Positions 7,411-15,821 of a stretch of DNA of 64,000 nt are shown piece after piece. Under the pieces are notes generated by a model, which ran no database searches, was not told the DNA's origin, and saw nothing but the letters and a program-made list of their open reading frames with translations. Position 1 is the first letter of the stretch; each line of letters starts with the position of its first letter. Source of the DNA: CAJCIY01 sp964245825 (GTDB lineage Bacteria; Actinomycetota; Actinomycetes; Mycobacteriales; CAJCIY01). Location of the stretch: contig CAXTNT010000002.1 of the NCBI GenBank assembly GCA_964245825.1, positions 62,001-126,000 of the forward strand. The letters run 5' to 3'. A program made the translations under genes and the position numbers.

Positions 7411-8434
7411 ATGCACCTGCCGGCGAGCTTCCGTCGCCTTGCTGGTCGGGTGATTGCACCTGCGGCGGTGGCGGGTAGCGGCGTCATTGGCGACGTCCTT
7501 TCGCGCGCGCACGGCTGGGCGCAGGTGCTCGAGATCGCTGCGATCGCGGTTTTGACTTTGGCTGCCGGCGTGGTCCAGAACCTGGCCGCAGGACCACCGC
7601 GCCTGGACATCGCGCTCGAAGTCGAACAGCCCTCGGAGATCCCGGTCCTGACCTCGTACTCCACCGTCAGCAATCTGTGGCGTGAACGCGAGAGAAGTCG
7701 CTGCTACCCGTCGCAGCCGGCGCGCCCGCTACGCGCCGCGGGACTGACCGAGCAGCAGACGCAGCCGAGCCTGGCCGGGGCCCACAGCGCCGTCGGCGCG
7801 GACATGGCCCGCATGCTCGGAAAGCTGCAAGAGCCGGACACCCGCTCCCGGGCCGACTACGACCAAGAAGTTGAGACCTACCTTACCGGCGGCGAGCAGG
7901 AGCTCGGCGCGTGGATGCTGCACTTCCTGGCCACGTCCGGGCGGGGCGTCATCCGCCTGACGGTGGTCAACAAGAGCGAGCTGCCCATGCACGACCTGCA
8001 GATCCGCGTGCTCGGCCACGACGTGATCATGCAGGAACTCGACGATGTGGCTGAGCCCCAGAGCATGTCTGCGCGCCCACGTCCGTTCGGTAGACCCAAG
8101 CCACGCCTCGCCAGCATGCTGTCAAGCTCCAAGCCTGTCCGAGCACCTCATCCTCCCGATGCCCGCAGTACGGCGGCCTGACGCGCCCCAGATCGAGAGG
8201 CTCGGCGATGAGGTCAGCGTGACGTGGAACATCAACCTGCTCCATGCGCACCAGTCGCTACTGCTGGACCCATTGCATGTCGTGACGTCGCATCCCGAGA
8301 CGTCACGCACTTGGTCTGCGACGTCCTCGTCAACGACCGGCCGCGAGCAGGGCCGACTGGACATCCCCGCCGCCGAGGCAGACCTCACGGGCCTGATCGA
8401 CTTCGCGGACGCAGGCCCTCAAGCAGTCGAATGA
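7411..8434 (+). pseudogene. frameshifted hypothetical membrane-associated protein
   Basis: ATG at 7411 opens a frame with one N-terminal hydrophobic segment (residues about 38-58, VLEIAAIAVLTLAAGVVQNL). A soluble domain follows (LGAWMLHFLATSGRGVIRLT, then VNKSELPMHDLQIRVLGHD) up to about 8045. After that the protein-like reading moves to another frame (DEVSVTWNINLLHAHQSLLL, about 8206-8265), then to a third (VTHLVCDVLVNDRPRAG), and then back to a frame ending at 8434. At least two frameshifts are needed to join them, so the gene is decayed. Family not recognised. Confidence 0.45.
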
Positions 8435-8483
8435 TGGGATCGCACGGCATGCGGGTCGGACTCAGAAGGGTGTCTACAGGCGT

Positions 8484-8506
8484 CTGAACGGCCCAAGGGC
8501 CGTCAG
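8484..8506. terminator. short strong hairpin, possible bidirectional terminator
   Basis: ACGGCCC at 8488-8494 and GGGCCGT at 8497-8503 form a perfect 7-bp stem with a 2-nt AA loop, extended outwards by CTG/CAG with one bulged base. It lies between the decayed gene ending at 8434 and the 3' end of the minus-strand gene ending at 8648, where a convergent terminator would be expected. There is no U-run, as is common in actinobacteria. Confidence 0.45.
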
Positions 8507-8647
8507 TTAGCAGTGTCAGGCCGGAGGTAGAGGCTCCGTAGGCGCCACGGTCGATTGCCGGCGCACAGTTGCTCGGTAGCCGCAATGCCAGTAGTGACAA
8601 GAGGCACGTCTGCCCCACCCACGGCCGGTGCCCGCAACGGCATCAGC

Positions 8648-9928
8648 TCAGCCCGGTGCGTAGGCCGTCAGCGTTCCACCTTCGCCATCGGTGGTCGCGG
8701 GTCGCTGGATGAACGCCACCCCGTCTCCGCCCAAGACATCTGCGCCGAGTGTGGAGACGACGCCGCCGCGAGGCTTCAAGGTCCTGGGGTCTAGTGCTTG
8801 GACGGTCTGCAGGCCCGCGGCAGGGCTGTGAACCACGTACGCAATCCCGGCGACGAGCAGCACGCGCGGGATTCTGTTGCTGCCCGCCACGAGCTTCGGG
8901 CGGTTCGAGGCCGCGGGACCTTCTGAGTAACCGAAGGCGCTCTCGTACAGGACCTGCCCGTCCGCCAGGACCCCAACGGCCGCGGCTTCGACACCGTTCT
9001 CGGGGCCACCTGGGTCGACCTCGACCTCGGCAACCGCGCCGGTCAGCAGATCGAGCCTCTCGACGTAGTGCGCATCTCCGACGAGCGACGAGAAGGCGTA
9101 GCGCGGCCGTCCCCCCTGGCTGGTCACGAGCACCTCGTAGACAAAGGAGGAGCGGAAGGGCGTCGGATAGACGATCGGAACTGCGGGCGTCAGATCGCTC
9201 AGGCTGCCGTCTGCGGCGACGAGCCCGGAACGTACTAGCTGGTTGCCGCCCTGACCCTTGCTCGTCAGGACTATCGAGAGGGGTCCGTCGCCGCCCTCAG
9301 TACCCACGGGCACCAGACCGGCATCGGCGGCGACGACATCCACGCTCGTTGCGCCGTACCTGGAGTTGAGGTCGGTGGTGCTCAGGATTGTCCCGCTGCG
9401 ACCGTCATAGACCGTGAGGTCGGTGCCTGCCGCGGCCGAGCCAAGGTCGTCGGCCTTGCCGCTGGTGATCAGCACGTTGTCGCCGCGGGCGAATAGCGCC
9501 ACGGTGGTCCCTCTCGCAAAGCGGCGGACCTCCTGCAGAGTGCCGCCAGCCGCGGAGCGCAGCAGGATCGGCTGGCTGCCGTAGCTGACCGCCCACACCT
9601 GACCGTCGACCGCTCGCGCTGTAAGGATGGTCAGGTTGGAGGGCACCCGCACCTCGCTCACGACGACGTATCCCGGAAACGGCGGGGTGGCGGAGTAGGG
9701 CGGTGCGGCCGTCCGAATGCGGTCAACGTGGTGCGACGCAGCCGCGGTGACTCCTGCCGAGACACCCGCTCCGACGACAAGAAGTACTGCAACCCCCAGT
9801 GCGGAGAAGGCGACGCGGCGCTGCCTGCGTCGTCTCCGGCCCTGGTGGACGGACAACTCTATCGCGATCGGCCTCGGCGGCGCGGAGGCAAAGTCGCTCA
9901 GCAGGTCGATGATGTTCTGGTCGTTCAT
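8648..9928 (-). CDS. membrane-anchored anti-sigma-factor-like protein, 426 aa
   Basis: ATG at 9928 overlaps the stop of the upstream sigma-factor frame (ATGA). The N-terminal 40 residues are cytoplasmic (MNDQNIIDLLSDFASAPP, then a run of arginines). One membrane helix follows (about 40-62, AFSALGVAVLLVVGAGVSAG). The remaining 360 residues are extracytoplasmic and made of repeated short strands (for example VWAVSYGSQPILLRS and LTVYDGRSGTILSTTD), as in a beta-propeller. No zinc-binding HxxxCxxC anti-sigma motif is seen. Co-transcription with a SigE-type sigma factor and the topology support a role as its membrane regulator. Because the sigma gene is frameshifted, it may now lack a partner. Confidence 0.6.
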   Translation of the reverse strand: MNDQNIIDLLSDFASAPPRPIAIELSVHQGRRRRRQRRVAFSALGVAVLLVVGAGVSAGVTAAASHHVDRIRTAAPPYSATPPFPGYVVVSEVRVPSNLTILTARAVDGQVWAVSYGSQPILLRSAAGGTLQEVRRFARGTTVALFARGDNVLITSGKADDLGSAAAGTDLTVYDGRSGTILSTTDLNSRYGATSVDVVAADAGLVPVGTEGGDGPLSIVLTSKGQGGNQLVRSGLVAADGSLSDLTPAVPIVYPTPFRSSFVYEVLVTSQGGRPRYAFSSLVGDAHYVERLDLLTGAVAEVEVDPGGPENGVEAAAVGVLADGQVLYESAFGYSEGPAASNRPKLVAGSNRIPRVLLVAGIAYVVHSPAAGLQTVQALDPRTLKPRGGVVSTLGADVLGGDGVAFIQRPATTDGEGGTLTAYAPG

Positions 9929-10418
9929 GTCCGACTCGCCTCCGACAGCCGTGCGCGGAGCGCGGCTAGCGCCCGCGCGTTTTGGCTCTTGACGGTCCCA
10001 ACCGACACGCCAAGTACCTCGGCGGTCTCGGCCTCGGTCAGGCCCGCGACGTGTCTCAGAGCGACCGTGGCCCGTTGCCGCGGCGGGAGCATCTGCAATG
10101 CTGATCTGATTGCGTCCGCGCGATGACTTCGATCGCCGGGTCTCCCGGACCTGATGACTGTGCAGCGTCCGTACTAGGTACTTCTCTGTTGCTTCGCCGC
10201 CGCCATCGGCTGCGAGCGTTGTTGACGAGGACGCGATGCACGTATGCCTCTGGGCTCTTGGCGCTGCGAACGCGACGCCAGTGAACGAATGCGTCGGTCA
10301 GCGTGGCTTGGACGAGGTCCTCTGCGTGCTGCCAGTCCCCGCACAGCCCGTAGGCGACGCGCTGAAGAACGGCAGCCTGGGAGAGGGCGAACTGCCGGAA
10401 CTCTTCGTCGTCTGACAT
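9925..10418 (-). pseudogene. SigE-family ECF-type sigma factor, broken by one frameshift
   Basis: ATG at 10418 has a strong ribosome binding site (GGAGGAGG). The first frame encodes region 2: EEFRQFALSQAAVLQRVAY, then GDWQHAEDLVQATLTDAFVH, and a region 2/4 linker (SPEAYVHRVLVNNARSRW). Near 10110-10135 the coding frame changes by one base. The other frame then gives a complete region 4: LQMLPPRQRATVALRHV, then the helix-turn-helix LTEAETAEVLGVSVGTVKSQ, ending at TGA 9925-9927. If the shift is real the protein is truncated to 120 residues without a -35-binding domain; a sequencing error would restore a normal SigE-like factor of about 164 aa. Confidence 0.7.
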
Positions 10419-10900
10419 TCGCCTCCTCCCTCTCGCTGCCTGTTACCGCACTGATGCACTCAGGTGACGGAATGGTTGTCAGCCGCCGCGGAACGTCGAG
10501 GACCCCTGGTCTCGGGTTCACAGCGGCAGGAGAAATCGGCTGGTCATGCGAGGTCAAGACCATTGAGCTTCCGGTGGGCTACCGACGTTCTCAGCACTGC
10601 GGCCGTCGTGGCTCACTGGTCGACTTGATCTTCCTGGGCTCCTCGTAGTCGCCGTCCTCACGGGTCGGAGGAGGGGTCCAGCGCCAAGTACCCAGACCAG
10701 GCTGCCAACGGGCGTGCCCACGACTTGGTGCTGGACGCCGGGGGAAAGCCGTAGAGACCCTTGGCGATGAGGAGACGGCGTCGCGGCGGAGCCAGGACGG
10801 GGGCGCCCCGTCTCCGTGTACGCCGTCGTTGCCTACCCCGCGGGCAATTGCGCCGTTGCGGGCTCGAGTTCTGGGCCCCCTAACTAACCGCTGGCTGGCA
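10419..10900. other. intergenic region with one inverted repeat, no gene seen
   Basis: No convincing coding frame. The part next to 10418 must hold the sigma-gene promoter. At 10771-10778 GGAGACGG is matched by CCGTCTCC at 10808-10815, and the interval ends with a compact palindrome ACGGGGGCGCCCCGT (about 10797-10811). These are alternative hairpins that could form in RNA of either strand. Base composition is normal for the genome up to about 10880. Confidence 0.35.
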
Positions 10901-11130
10901 CCCTGTCTCGGCTCCCCGTCAACCTGATTGTCCCGCCGTTGCCCCTACCTATTCCGTATTATCTATGCTCTTGTATCTCTGATGTTCCGGCCCTCACGTG
11001 TTCAACTCTCCGTTTGCTCTCGCTCTCTTATGTCCTCACCCCACATTTCTCATTTCACTTCCTTCTTTTTTCTTTCTTTGCTCTGCCCCCGCTGACCTGC
11101 TTCTCTCTCTTCTTCTAGTTCTTGACGAGG
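10901..11130. other. pyrimidine-rich, G-poor tract of about 50% GC
   Basis: Over 10921-11100 about three quarters of plus-strand bases are C or T, only about 13% are G, and GC content is near 50% against roughly 70% around it. Long CT runs occur at about 11060-11080 and 11100-11115. No frame has protein character, and no tandem repeat unit was found. The opposite strand is correspondingly purine-rich. It ends directly before the inverted repeat at 11133. The nature is unknown: non-coding RNA locus, foreign DNA or a strand-asymmetric structure-forming element are all possible. Confidence 0.5.
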
Positions 11131-11132
11131 GA

Positions 11133-11187
11133 GTGTGACTAGGTCGGGGGTCCGGAGCGCAGCGTAGGAGTCCCGACCTAGTCACAC
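11133..11187. repeat. perfect 16-bp inverted repeat with 23-nt spacer
   Basis: GTGTGACTAGGTCGGG at 11133-11148 is exactly complemented by CCCGACCTAGTCACAC at 11172-11187. The spacer holds a weaker internal pairing (CGC.AGCG-type). The stem sits at the boundary between the pyrimidine-rich tract and normal-GC sequence. It could be a transcription terminator, the inverted end of a small mobile element, or a recombination or replication site. No coding frame runs through it. Confidence 0.75.
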
Positions 11188-11581
11188 GACCGACACCCCC
11201 CGCCCGTGAACGAGCAGGTCAGCGGGGGCCCACGCCCCGCACGCAGCTCTACGAAGATCATCCCTGGGTGCCTCGCAGGGTGCCTTGCGGGTGGGTAGCC
11301 CTGCGAAGCACCTGGGTGGGCGATGTGCCGGCTCGAGCATGATCCGTCGAGGTCCGCGGCGGCGTTGCCAGGCGGCCGGCACGGTCGGCCGGACGGCGCC
11401 CCGAGGCGCGGCGGCGGGCTCGTACCGCGCGGTCGAAGCTGCCATGCACGTGGGGGCAGGGGCCTGCCCGGACGCCTGTGACGGTCTTCGCAGGTTGGCA
11501 AGAGGTTGGCAACGCGGCGTTCTGATGCGCCGGCGTTGTAGCCTTGAGCGTACCTACCAACAAAAATGCGCGCGCACGGGG
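11188..11581. repeat. GC-rich spacer with a second inverted repeat (11267-11312)
   Basis: No gene was found between the inverted repeat and the tRNA-Leu 3' end. GGTGCCTCGCAGGG (11267-11280) pairs with CCCTGCGAAGCACC (11299-11312), 13 of 14 positions, around an 18-nt loop. Since the tRNA is transcribed leftwards into this spacer, the structure could terminate tRNA transcription, though it lies about 270 nt downstream. No copy of the tRNA 3' end (a possible attachment site) was seen within the window. Confidence 0.45.
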
Positions 11582-11664
11582 TGGGCGAGGGGGGAGTTGA
11601 ACCCCCACGTCCTTTCGGACACACGGACCTGAACCGTGCGCGTCTGCCATTCCGCCACTCGCCC
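11582..11664 (-). tRNA. leuT: tRNA-Leu (anticodon CAG)
   Basis: An 83-nt sequence on the minus strand folds as a class II tRNA. The acceptor is GGGCGAG/CTCGCCC, the D arm GGCGGAATGGCAGACGC, the anticodon loop TTCAGGT carries CAG, and there is a long variable arm and TTCAACT T-loop. The discriminator is A and CCA is not encoded. Its position beside fhaA is conserved in actinobacteria. The 3' end points towards the accessory island at 1-11.5 kb. Confidence 0.95.
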
Positions 11665-11839
11665 GAGTGAGCCCGCCGAGATTACCAGCCGGCCGTCGCG
11701 CCGCCGCCCGCCTGCATCCCGTACGCCGTCGGCACGCGTCGCCGACGCCGAGCGCCGCCGGACGCGGCAGACTGTCGGGGCAGGCACCCGAATCACCGGG
11801 TCGGCGACGACCGGGGCCACCAGCGGAGGGAGCGGGCGG

Positions 11840-12634
11840 ATGGGAGTGCTCTCCCGCTTCGAGCGGCGGCTCGGCGGGGCGGTGGAGGGCGGCTTCGCCC
11901 GGGTGTTCCGCAGCCGCGTCGAACCGGTCGAGCTGGCGGTGGCCCTCAAGCGTGAGGCCGACGCCAACCGCACCGTCGGCCCGACCCGCACCCTCATCCC
12001 CAACCAGTACGAGATCGACCTCGGGCCGTCCGACTACGACCGGCTCGCCCCGTACCGGCTCACCCTGGGTGACGAGCTGGCGGAGATGGTCCGTGAGCAC
12101 GCCAGCGAGCAACGGTACGAGACGGTCGGGCCGGTCGAGGTCACGCTGCTGCGGACCGAGGACCTGCACACCGGTGCCTACCGGGTGGGCAGTCGGGTGG
12201 AGGCGGACACCCATCCGGCGCCGGACCCCTCCCCGCCGGCGGCCGAGGCGCCGCCGGGCCCCCCGGACCTGGCGTACGCCCCCCCGCCGGTGGTCGAAGC
12301 GCCATACGCGCCGCGACCCGACTTGGCCATGACCACGGCCATCCCCGCGGCCACCCGGACGTACGGGCAGCTCGAGCTGCCGGGCGGGGAGTGGGTGACC
12401 ATCGCCTCGCAGCCGCTCGTCCTCGGCCGCGGACACGAGGCCGACGTCCGGCTCGCCGACGCGAGCGTGAGCCGGCGACACGGCCGGCTGCATGTGGAGG
12501 CCGATCGGCTCGTCCTCGAGGACCTCGGCTCGACCAACGGCACCTCCGTCAACGGCGAGCGGGTGGCGCGTGCCGAGCTGCGCGACGGCGACATCCTCAC
12601 GCTCGGGGCCGCGACGATCACCTACCGGGCCTGA
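11840..12634 (+). CDS. fhaA: FHA-domain protein FhaA (DUF3662 plus FHA)
   Basis: ATG at 11840 follows GGAGGG. Residues about 1-115 match the FhaA N-terminal domain (starts MGVLSRFERRLGGAVEGGFA, contains PNQYEIDLGPSDYDRLAPY). A Pro/Ala-rich linker follows (about 120-175), then a C-terminal FHA domain with the phosphothreonine-binding signature LGRGHEADV, SVSRRHGRL and STNGTSVNG. In mycobacteria FhaA binds the phosphorylated pseudokinase part of MviN/MurJ and restrains peptidoglycan synthesis. At 264 residues it is about half the mycobacterial length because the linker is short. First gene of the operon running to pknB. Confidence 0.93.
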   Translation: MGVLSRFERRLGGAVEGGFARVFRSRVEPVELAVALKREADANRTVGPTRTLIPNQYEIDLGPSDYDRLAPYRLTLGDELAEMVREHASEQRYETVGPVEVTLLRTEDLHTGAYRVGSRVEADTHPAPDPSPPAAEAPPGPPDLAYAPPPVVEAPYAPRPDLAMTTAIPAATRTYGQLELPGGEWVTIASQPLVLGRGHEADVRLADASVSRRHGRLHVEADRLVLEDLGSTNGTSVNGERVARAELRDGDILTLGAATITYRA

Positions 12635-12645
12635 GGCACCGGCCC

Positions 12646-13149
12646 GTGCCCGAGATCGTCTTCTTCGCCATCAAGGTCGGCTTCCTGGCGCTGCTCTGGC
12701 TGGCCGTGCTGTTCGTGGTGCTCGCGGTCCGGGCCGACCTGTTCGGGCCGGGCGTGGCGCGTGCGGGCGGCCGCGGAGAACGGGCCCGGGCGCGGCCCCC
12801 GAAACCGCCCCGCTCGGCCGGCGGCAAGAACGGCAAGAACGGCAAGGGCGGCAAGGGCAAGGTGGCGATGCTGCTGGTGACCGAGGGGCCGCTGACCGGC
12901 ACCCGGATCGCCCTGGGCACCGCCCCGGTGACCATCGGCCGGGCGGAGGACTCGACGCTGGTGGTGGCCGACGACTACGTCTCGACCCGGCACGCCCGGT
13001 TCTCCCCGCGCGGGGAGCAGTGGCTCGTCGAGGATCTCGGCTCGACCAACGGCACGTACCTCGACCGCGACCGCGTGACCGGGCCGACGCTCGTCCCGGC
13101 CGGCATACCGGTGCGCATCGGCAAGACCACCGTGGAGCTGCGCGGATGA
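12646..13149 (+). CDS. fhaB: membrane-anchored FHA-domain protein FhaB (FipA)
   Basis: GTG at 12646, 11 nt after fhaA; 167 residues. A single membrane helix at about residues 6-27 (FAIKVGFLALLWLAVLFVVL) is followed by a basic Gly/Lys/Asn-rich linker (repeats of KNGK and KGGK at about 55-68). The FHA domain at about 72-167 has IGRAEDSTL, VSTRHARF and GSTNGTYLD. In mycobacteria this protein links PknA/PknB signalling to the divisome. The stop overlaps the start of pstP (ATGA), so translation is coupled. The lysine/glycine linker is an unusual low-complexity element. Confidence 0.92.
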   Translation: MPEIVFFAIKVGFLALLWLAVLFVVLAVRADLFGPGVARAGGRGERARARPPKPPRSAGGKNGKNGKGGKGKVAMLLVTEGPLTGTRIALGTAPVTIGRAEDSTLVVADDYVSTRHARFSPRGEQWLVEDLGSTNGTYLDRDRVTGPTLVPAGIPVRIGKTTVELRG

Positions 13150-14396
13150 GCCGGGCGCTGCGGTACGGGGTCCGCTCGGACATCGGTCACGTCCGCGAGG
13201 GCAACGAGGACGCCGGGTACGCCGGACCGCGCCTCGTGGCCGTCGCGGACGGGATGGGCGGCGCCGTCGCGGGCGAGGTGGCCAGCCGCACGGTGATCGG
13301 CCGGCTCGCCGGCCTGGAGGACGACTCCGGCGCGCCGGACGTCGTCGGTTCGCTGTCCGCCGCGGTCCGGGCCGCGAACGGCGACCTCTCCGCGCTGGTG
13401 CGTCACGACCAGCGTCTGGCAGGCATGGGGACGACCGTCACCGCGATGCTCGCGGACGACGACCGGCTGGCCCTCGTCCACGTCGGTGACTCGCGCTGCT
13501 ATCTGCTCCGGGAGCACGTGCTGACGCAGGTCACCCACGACCACACCCTCGTCCAGGAACTCGTCGACGCCGGCGAGATCTCCGAGGACGAAGCCGCCGT
13601 GCATCCCAAGCGCAACATCATCACGCGGGTCCTGGACGGCCGGGACCGGCTCGAGCTGGACGTGTCGGTCCGGCCGGGCCAGCTCGGCGACCGCTACCTA
13701 CTCTGCAGCGACGGCCTGTCCGGCTACGTCGACCACGAGGCCATGGCCGACGCGCTGGAGCTGCCCGACCCCCAGGCGGCGGCCGACCGGCTGGTGGAGC
13801 TGGCCCTGCGGGCGGGTGGCATCGACAACGTCACCGCTGTTGTGGCCGACGTCGTCGAGGGCGACTCCGATGCCGCGCCGACGCTGGCCGGCGCCGCTGC
13901 CGACGAGGCCGAGCCCGCCGGCGACGAGATCGTCGTCTCCGGCGCACCGATGGTCCGGCAGGCGCGCGGGCTCGGGCTGGGACGGCGGAGCCAGCCAGCC
14001 GTCGCCGGTGGCCGTACCCGGTCGCGGTGGCTCGTCCCCGGCATCGGCATGACGGTCCTGCTGCTCGTGGTGGTCGCGCTGCTCGGTGGCTGGCTCTACG
14101 TCCGCAGCCAGTGGTACGTGGGACCGGACCACGACCACGTCGCCCTCTTCCGCGGCGTCCCGGGGAGCATCGGCCCGCTGACGCTGTCCTCGGTCGTGCA
14201 GGTGGGGCCGGCGCTGGCAACGCTGACCCCGGAACTGCGCCGGCAGGTGTCGCAGCGCATCGACGCCGACAGCCGCGGGGCGGCCGTCCGGATCCTCGAG
14301 GAGGTCGAGAGCAACACGCTGCCCACCAGCGGTGACGGCCTCGACCAGACCGCGACCCCATCGCCGAGCAGCACGCCCACGACGGTCCCGAGCTGA
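13146..14396 (+). CDS. pstP: PP2C-family Ser/Thr protein phosphatase PstP
   Basis: ATG at 13146 overlaps the fhaB stop; 416 residues. The PP2C metal-binding motifs are all present: EGNEDAGY (about 19-26), VADGMGGAVAGEVAS (about 35-49), HVGDSRCYLLRE (about 114-125), LCSDGLSGYVD and IDNVTAVVADV. A Pro/Ala-rich juxtamembrane segment is followed by one membrane helix (about 298-320, IGMTVLLLVVVALLGGWLYV) and an extracytoplasmic tail of about 95 residues. It reverses phosphorylation by PknA and PknB encoded downstream in the same operon and so controls cell-wall synthesis and division. Catalytic residues look intact. Confidence 0.95.
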   Translation: MSRALRYGVRSDIGHVREGNEDAGYAGPRLVAVADGMGGAVAGEVASRTVIGRLAGLEDDSGAPDVVGSLSAAVRAANGDLSALVRHDQRLAGMGTTVTAMLADDDRLALVHVGDSRCYLLREHVLTQVTHDHTLVQELVDAGEISEDEAAVHPKRNIITRVLDGRDRLELDVSVRPGQLGDRYLLCSDGLSGYVDHEAMADALELPDPQAAADRLVELALRAGGIDNVTAVVADVVEGDSDAAPTLAGAAADEAEPAGDEIVVSGAPMVRQARGLGLGRRSQPAVAGGRTRSRWLVPGIGMTVLLLVVVALLGGWLYVRSQWYVGPDHDHVALFRGVPGSIGPLTLSSVVQVGPALATLTPELRRQVSQRIDADSRGAAVRILEEVESNTLPTSGDGLDQTATPSPSSTPTTVPS

Positions 14397-14408
14397 CATG
14401 AGCGTCTC

Positions 14409-15821
14409 GTGACCGCCCCCGCGACCATCGGGATCCCCGTCGCGCGTCCGCGGCGGCGCGGCGCCGAGCTTCGGCTGCTGATGATGGCCCTGCTCGTGGC
14501 GGCGGCGGCCCGCGCCGCGGTGGAGCTCGGCGTGGAAGGTCATGTCGAGCTGTCCGTCCTCTGGTACGTCGCCGGGTTGGGCGCCCTGCTCGGCGTCGCC
14601 CACCTCGCGGTCCGGCGCTGGGCCCCGTACGCCGATCCGACGCTGCTGCCGCTGGCGGGGCTGCTGCTGGGGGTCGGGACGGCGATGATCCACCGCCTGG
14701 ACCTTGGCCTGCAGGAGGCGTACCCGGGGCAGCACATCAACGCGGACGCGAAGCTGCAGCTGATCTGGACGGCGATCGGGGTGGCGCTGTTCGTCGCGCT
14801 GCTGGCGCTGCTGCCCGACCACCGGGTGCTGTCGCGCTTCGGCTACACCGCAGGCCTCGCCGGCATCGTGCTGCTGCTGCTGCCGAGCCTGCTACCCGCG
14901 CGCATCAGCGAGATCAACGGCGAGCGGGTCTGGATCCACGCCGGCCCGCTCTCGTTCCAGCCGAGCGAGGTCGCCAAGCTGCTGCTGATGGTCTTCTTCG
15001 CCTCCTTCCTGGTGCAGCGTCGTCCTGTCCTCTCGCTCGTCACGCACCGGATCGGGCGGCTGGAGCTGCCCCGGGCGCGCGACCTGGGGCCCGTGCTGAT
15101 CGCGTGGGTGGCCTCGATGCTCGTGCTGGCACGGGAGAGCGACCTCGGTACGGCGCTGCTGTTCTTCGGGATGTTCGTGGCCATGCTCTACATCGCCACC
15201 GAGCGGGTCTCCTGGCTGCTGATCGGCGTGGTCCTGTTCGTAGGCGGCGCCAGCGCCGCCTACTACGCAGTCGCGCACGTGCGGGAGCGGGTGGAGATCT
15301 GGTTGCACCCGTTCGTCGGGGCGGCGCCGACCCATGCGAGCTACCAGCTCGTGCAGGGGCTCTTCGGGTTCGCCACCGGCGGCGTCCTGGGCACGGGTCT
15401 CGGTCGCGGCGAGCCGCAGATCGTCCCGGTGGCCAGGACCGACTTCATCTTCGCCTCGCTCGGTGAGGAGCTCGGGTTGGTCGGGGTGATGGCCCTGCTG
15501 ACGTTCTACCTGCTCCTGACCAGCCGGGGCATCCGGGCCTCGATCGGGGTACGGGACTCGTTCGGCAAGCTGCTGGCGGCCGGCCTGTCGGTGAGCTTCG
15601 CGCTGCAGGTCTTCGTGGTGATCGGGGGGGTCATGCGGGTCATCCCGCTCACCGGCCTGACGCTGCCGTTCCTGTCCTACGGCGGCTCCAGCGTGGTGGC
15701 CAACTTCGTCCTGGTGGCCCTGCTCGTACGCATCTCCGACGCCGGGCGCGAGCCGGCGGGCTGGCCGGTCGCCGACCCCGCCCAGCGACCGGCGGCGGCC
15801 GCCGCAGGGGTGCCGGCATGA
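14409..15821 (+). CDS. rodA: SEDS-family peptidoglycan glycosyltransferase (RodA/FtsW)
   Basis: GTG at 14409, 12 nt after pstP; 470 residues, highly hydrophobic with ten or more membrane helices. The C-terminal SEDS signature LTLPFLSYGGSSVVANF is present, as are the conserved ARESDLGTALLFFGMF and FIFASLGEELGLVG segments. SEDS proteins polymerise glycan strands from lipid II together with a class B penicillin-binding protein. Its start/stop overlap with the downstream pbpA supports that pairing. Position in the pstP-pbpA-pknAB operon identifies it as the RodA of this locus rather than the division FtsW. Confidence 0.95.
   Translation: MTAPATIGIPVARPRRRGAELRLLMMALLVAAAARAAVELGVEGHVELSVLWYVAGLGALLGVAHLAVRRWAPYADPTLLPLAGLLLGVGTAMIHRLDLGLQEAYPGQHINADAKLQLIWTAIGVALFVALLALLPDHRVLSRFGYTAGLAGIVLLLLPSLLPARISEINGERVWIHAGPLSFQPSEVAKLLLMVFFASFLVQRRPVLSLVTHRIGRLELPRARDLGPVLIAWVASMLVLARESDLGTALLFFGMFVAMLYIATERVSWLLIGVVLFVGGASAAYYAVAHVRERVEIWLHPFVGAAPTHASYQLVQGLFGFATGGVLGTGLGRGEPQIVPVARTDFIFASLGEELGLVGVMALLTFYLLLTSRGIRASIGVRDSFGKLLAAGLSVSFALQVFVVIGGVMRVIPLTGLTLPFLSYGGSSVVANFVLVALLVRISDAGREPAGWPVADPAQRPAAAAAGVPA

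Noticed and set aside
10901..11190. Retron, diversity-generating element or group II intron suspected at the pyrimidine tract
   Set aside because: No reverse transcriptase or accessory gene within the window and no recognisable catalytic RNA core.
1..11581. Attachment-site duplicate of the tRNA-Leu 3' end
   Set aside because: No second copy of the CTCGCCC end with its T-arm sequence was found within the window.
11258..12493. Long minus-strand open frame (411 codons) across tRNA-Leu and fhaA
   Set aside because: It runs antisense to fhaA and through a tRNA gene; composition is low-complexity Arg/Pro/Gly.
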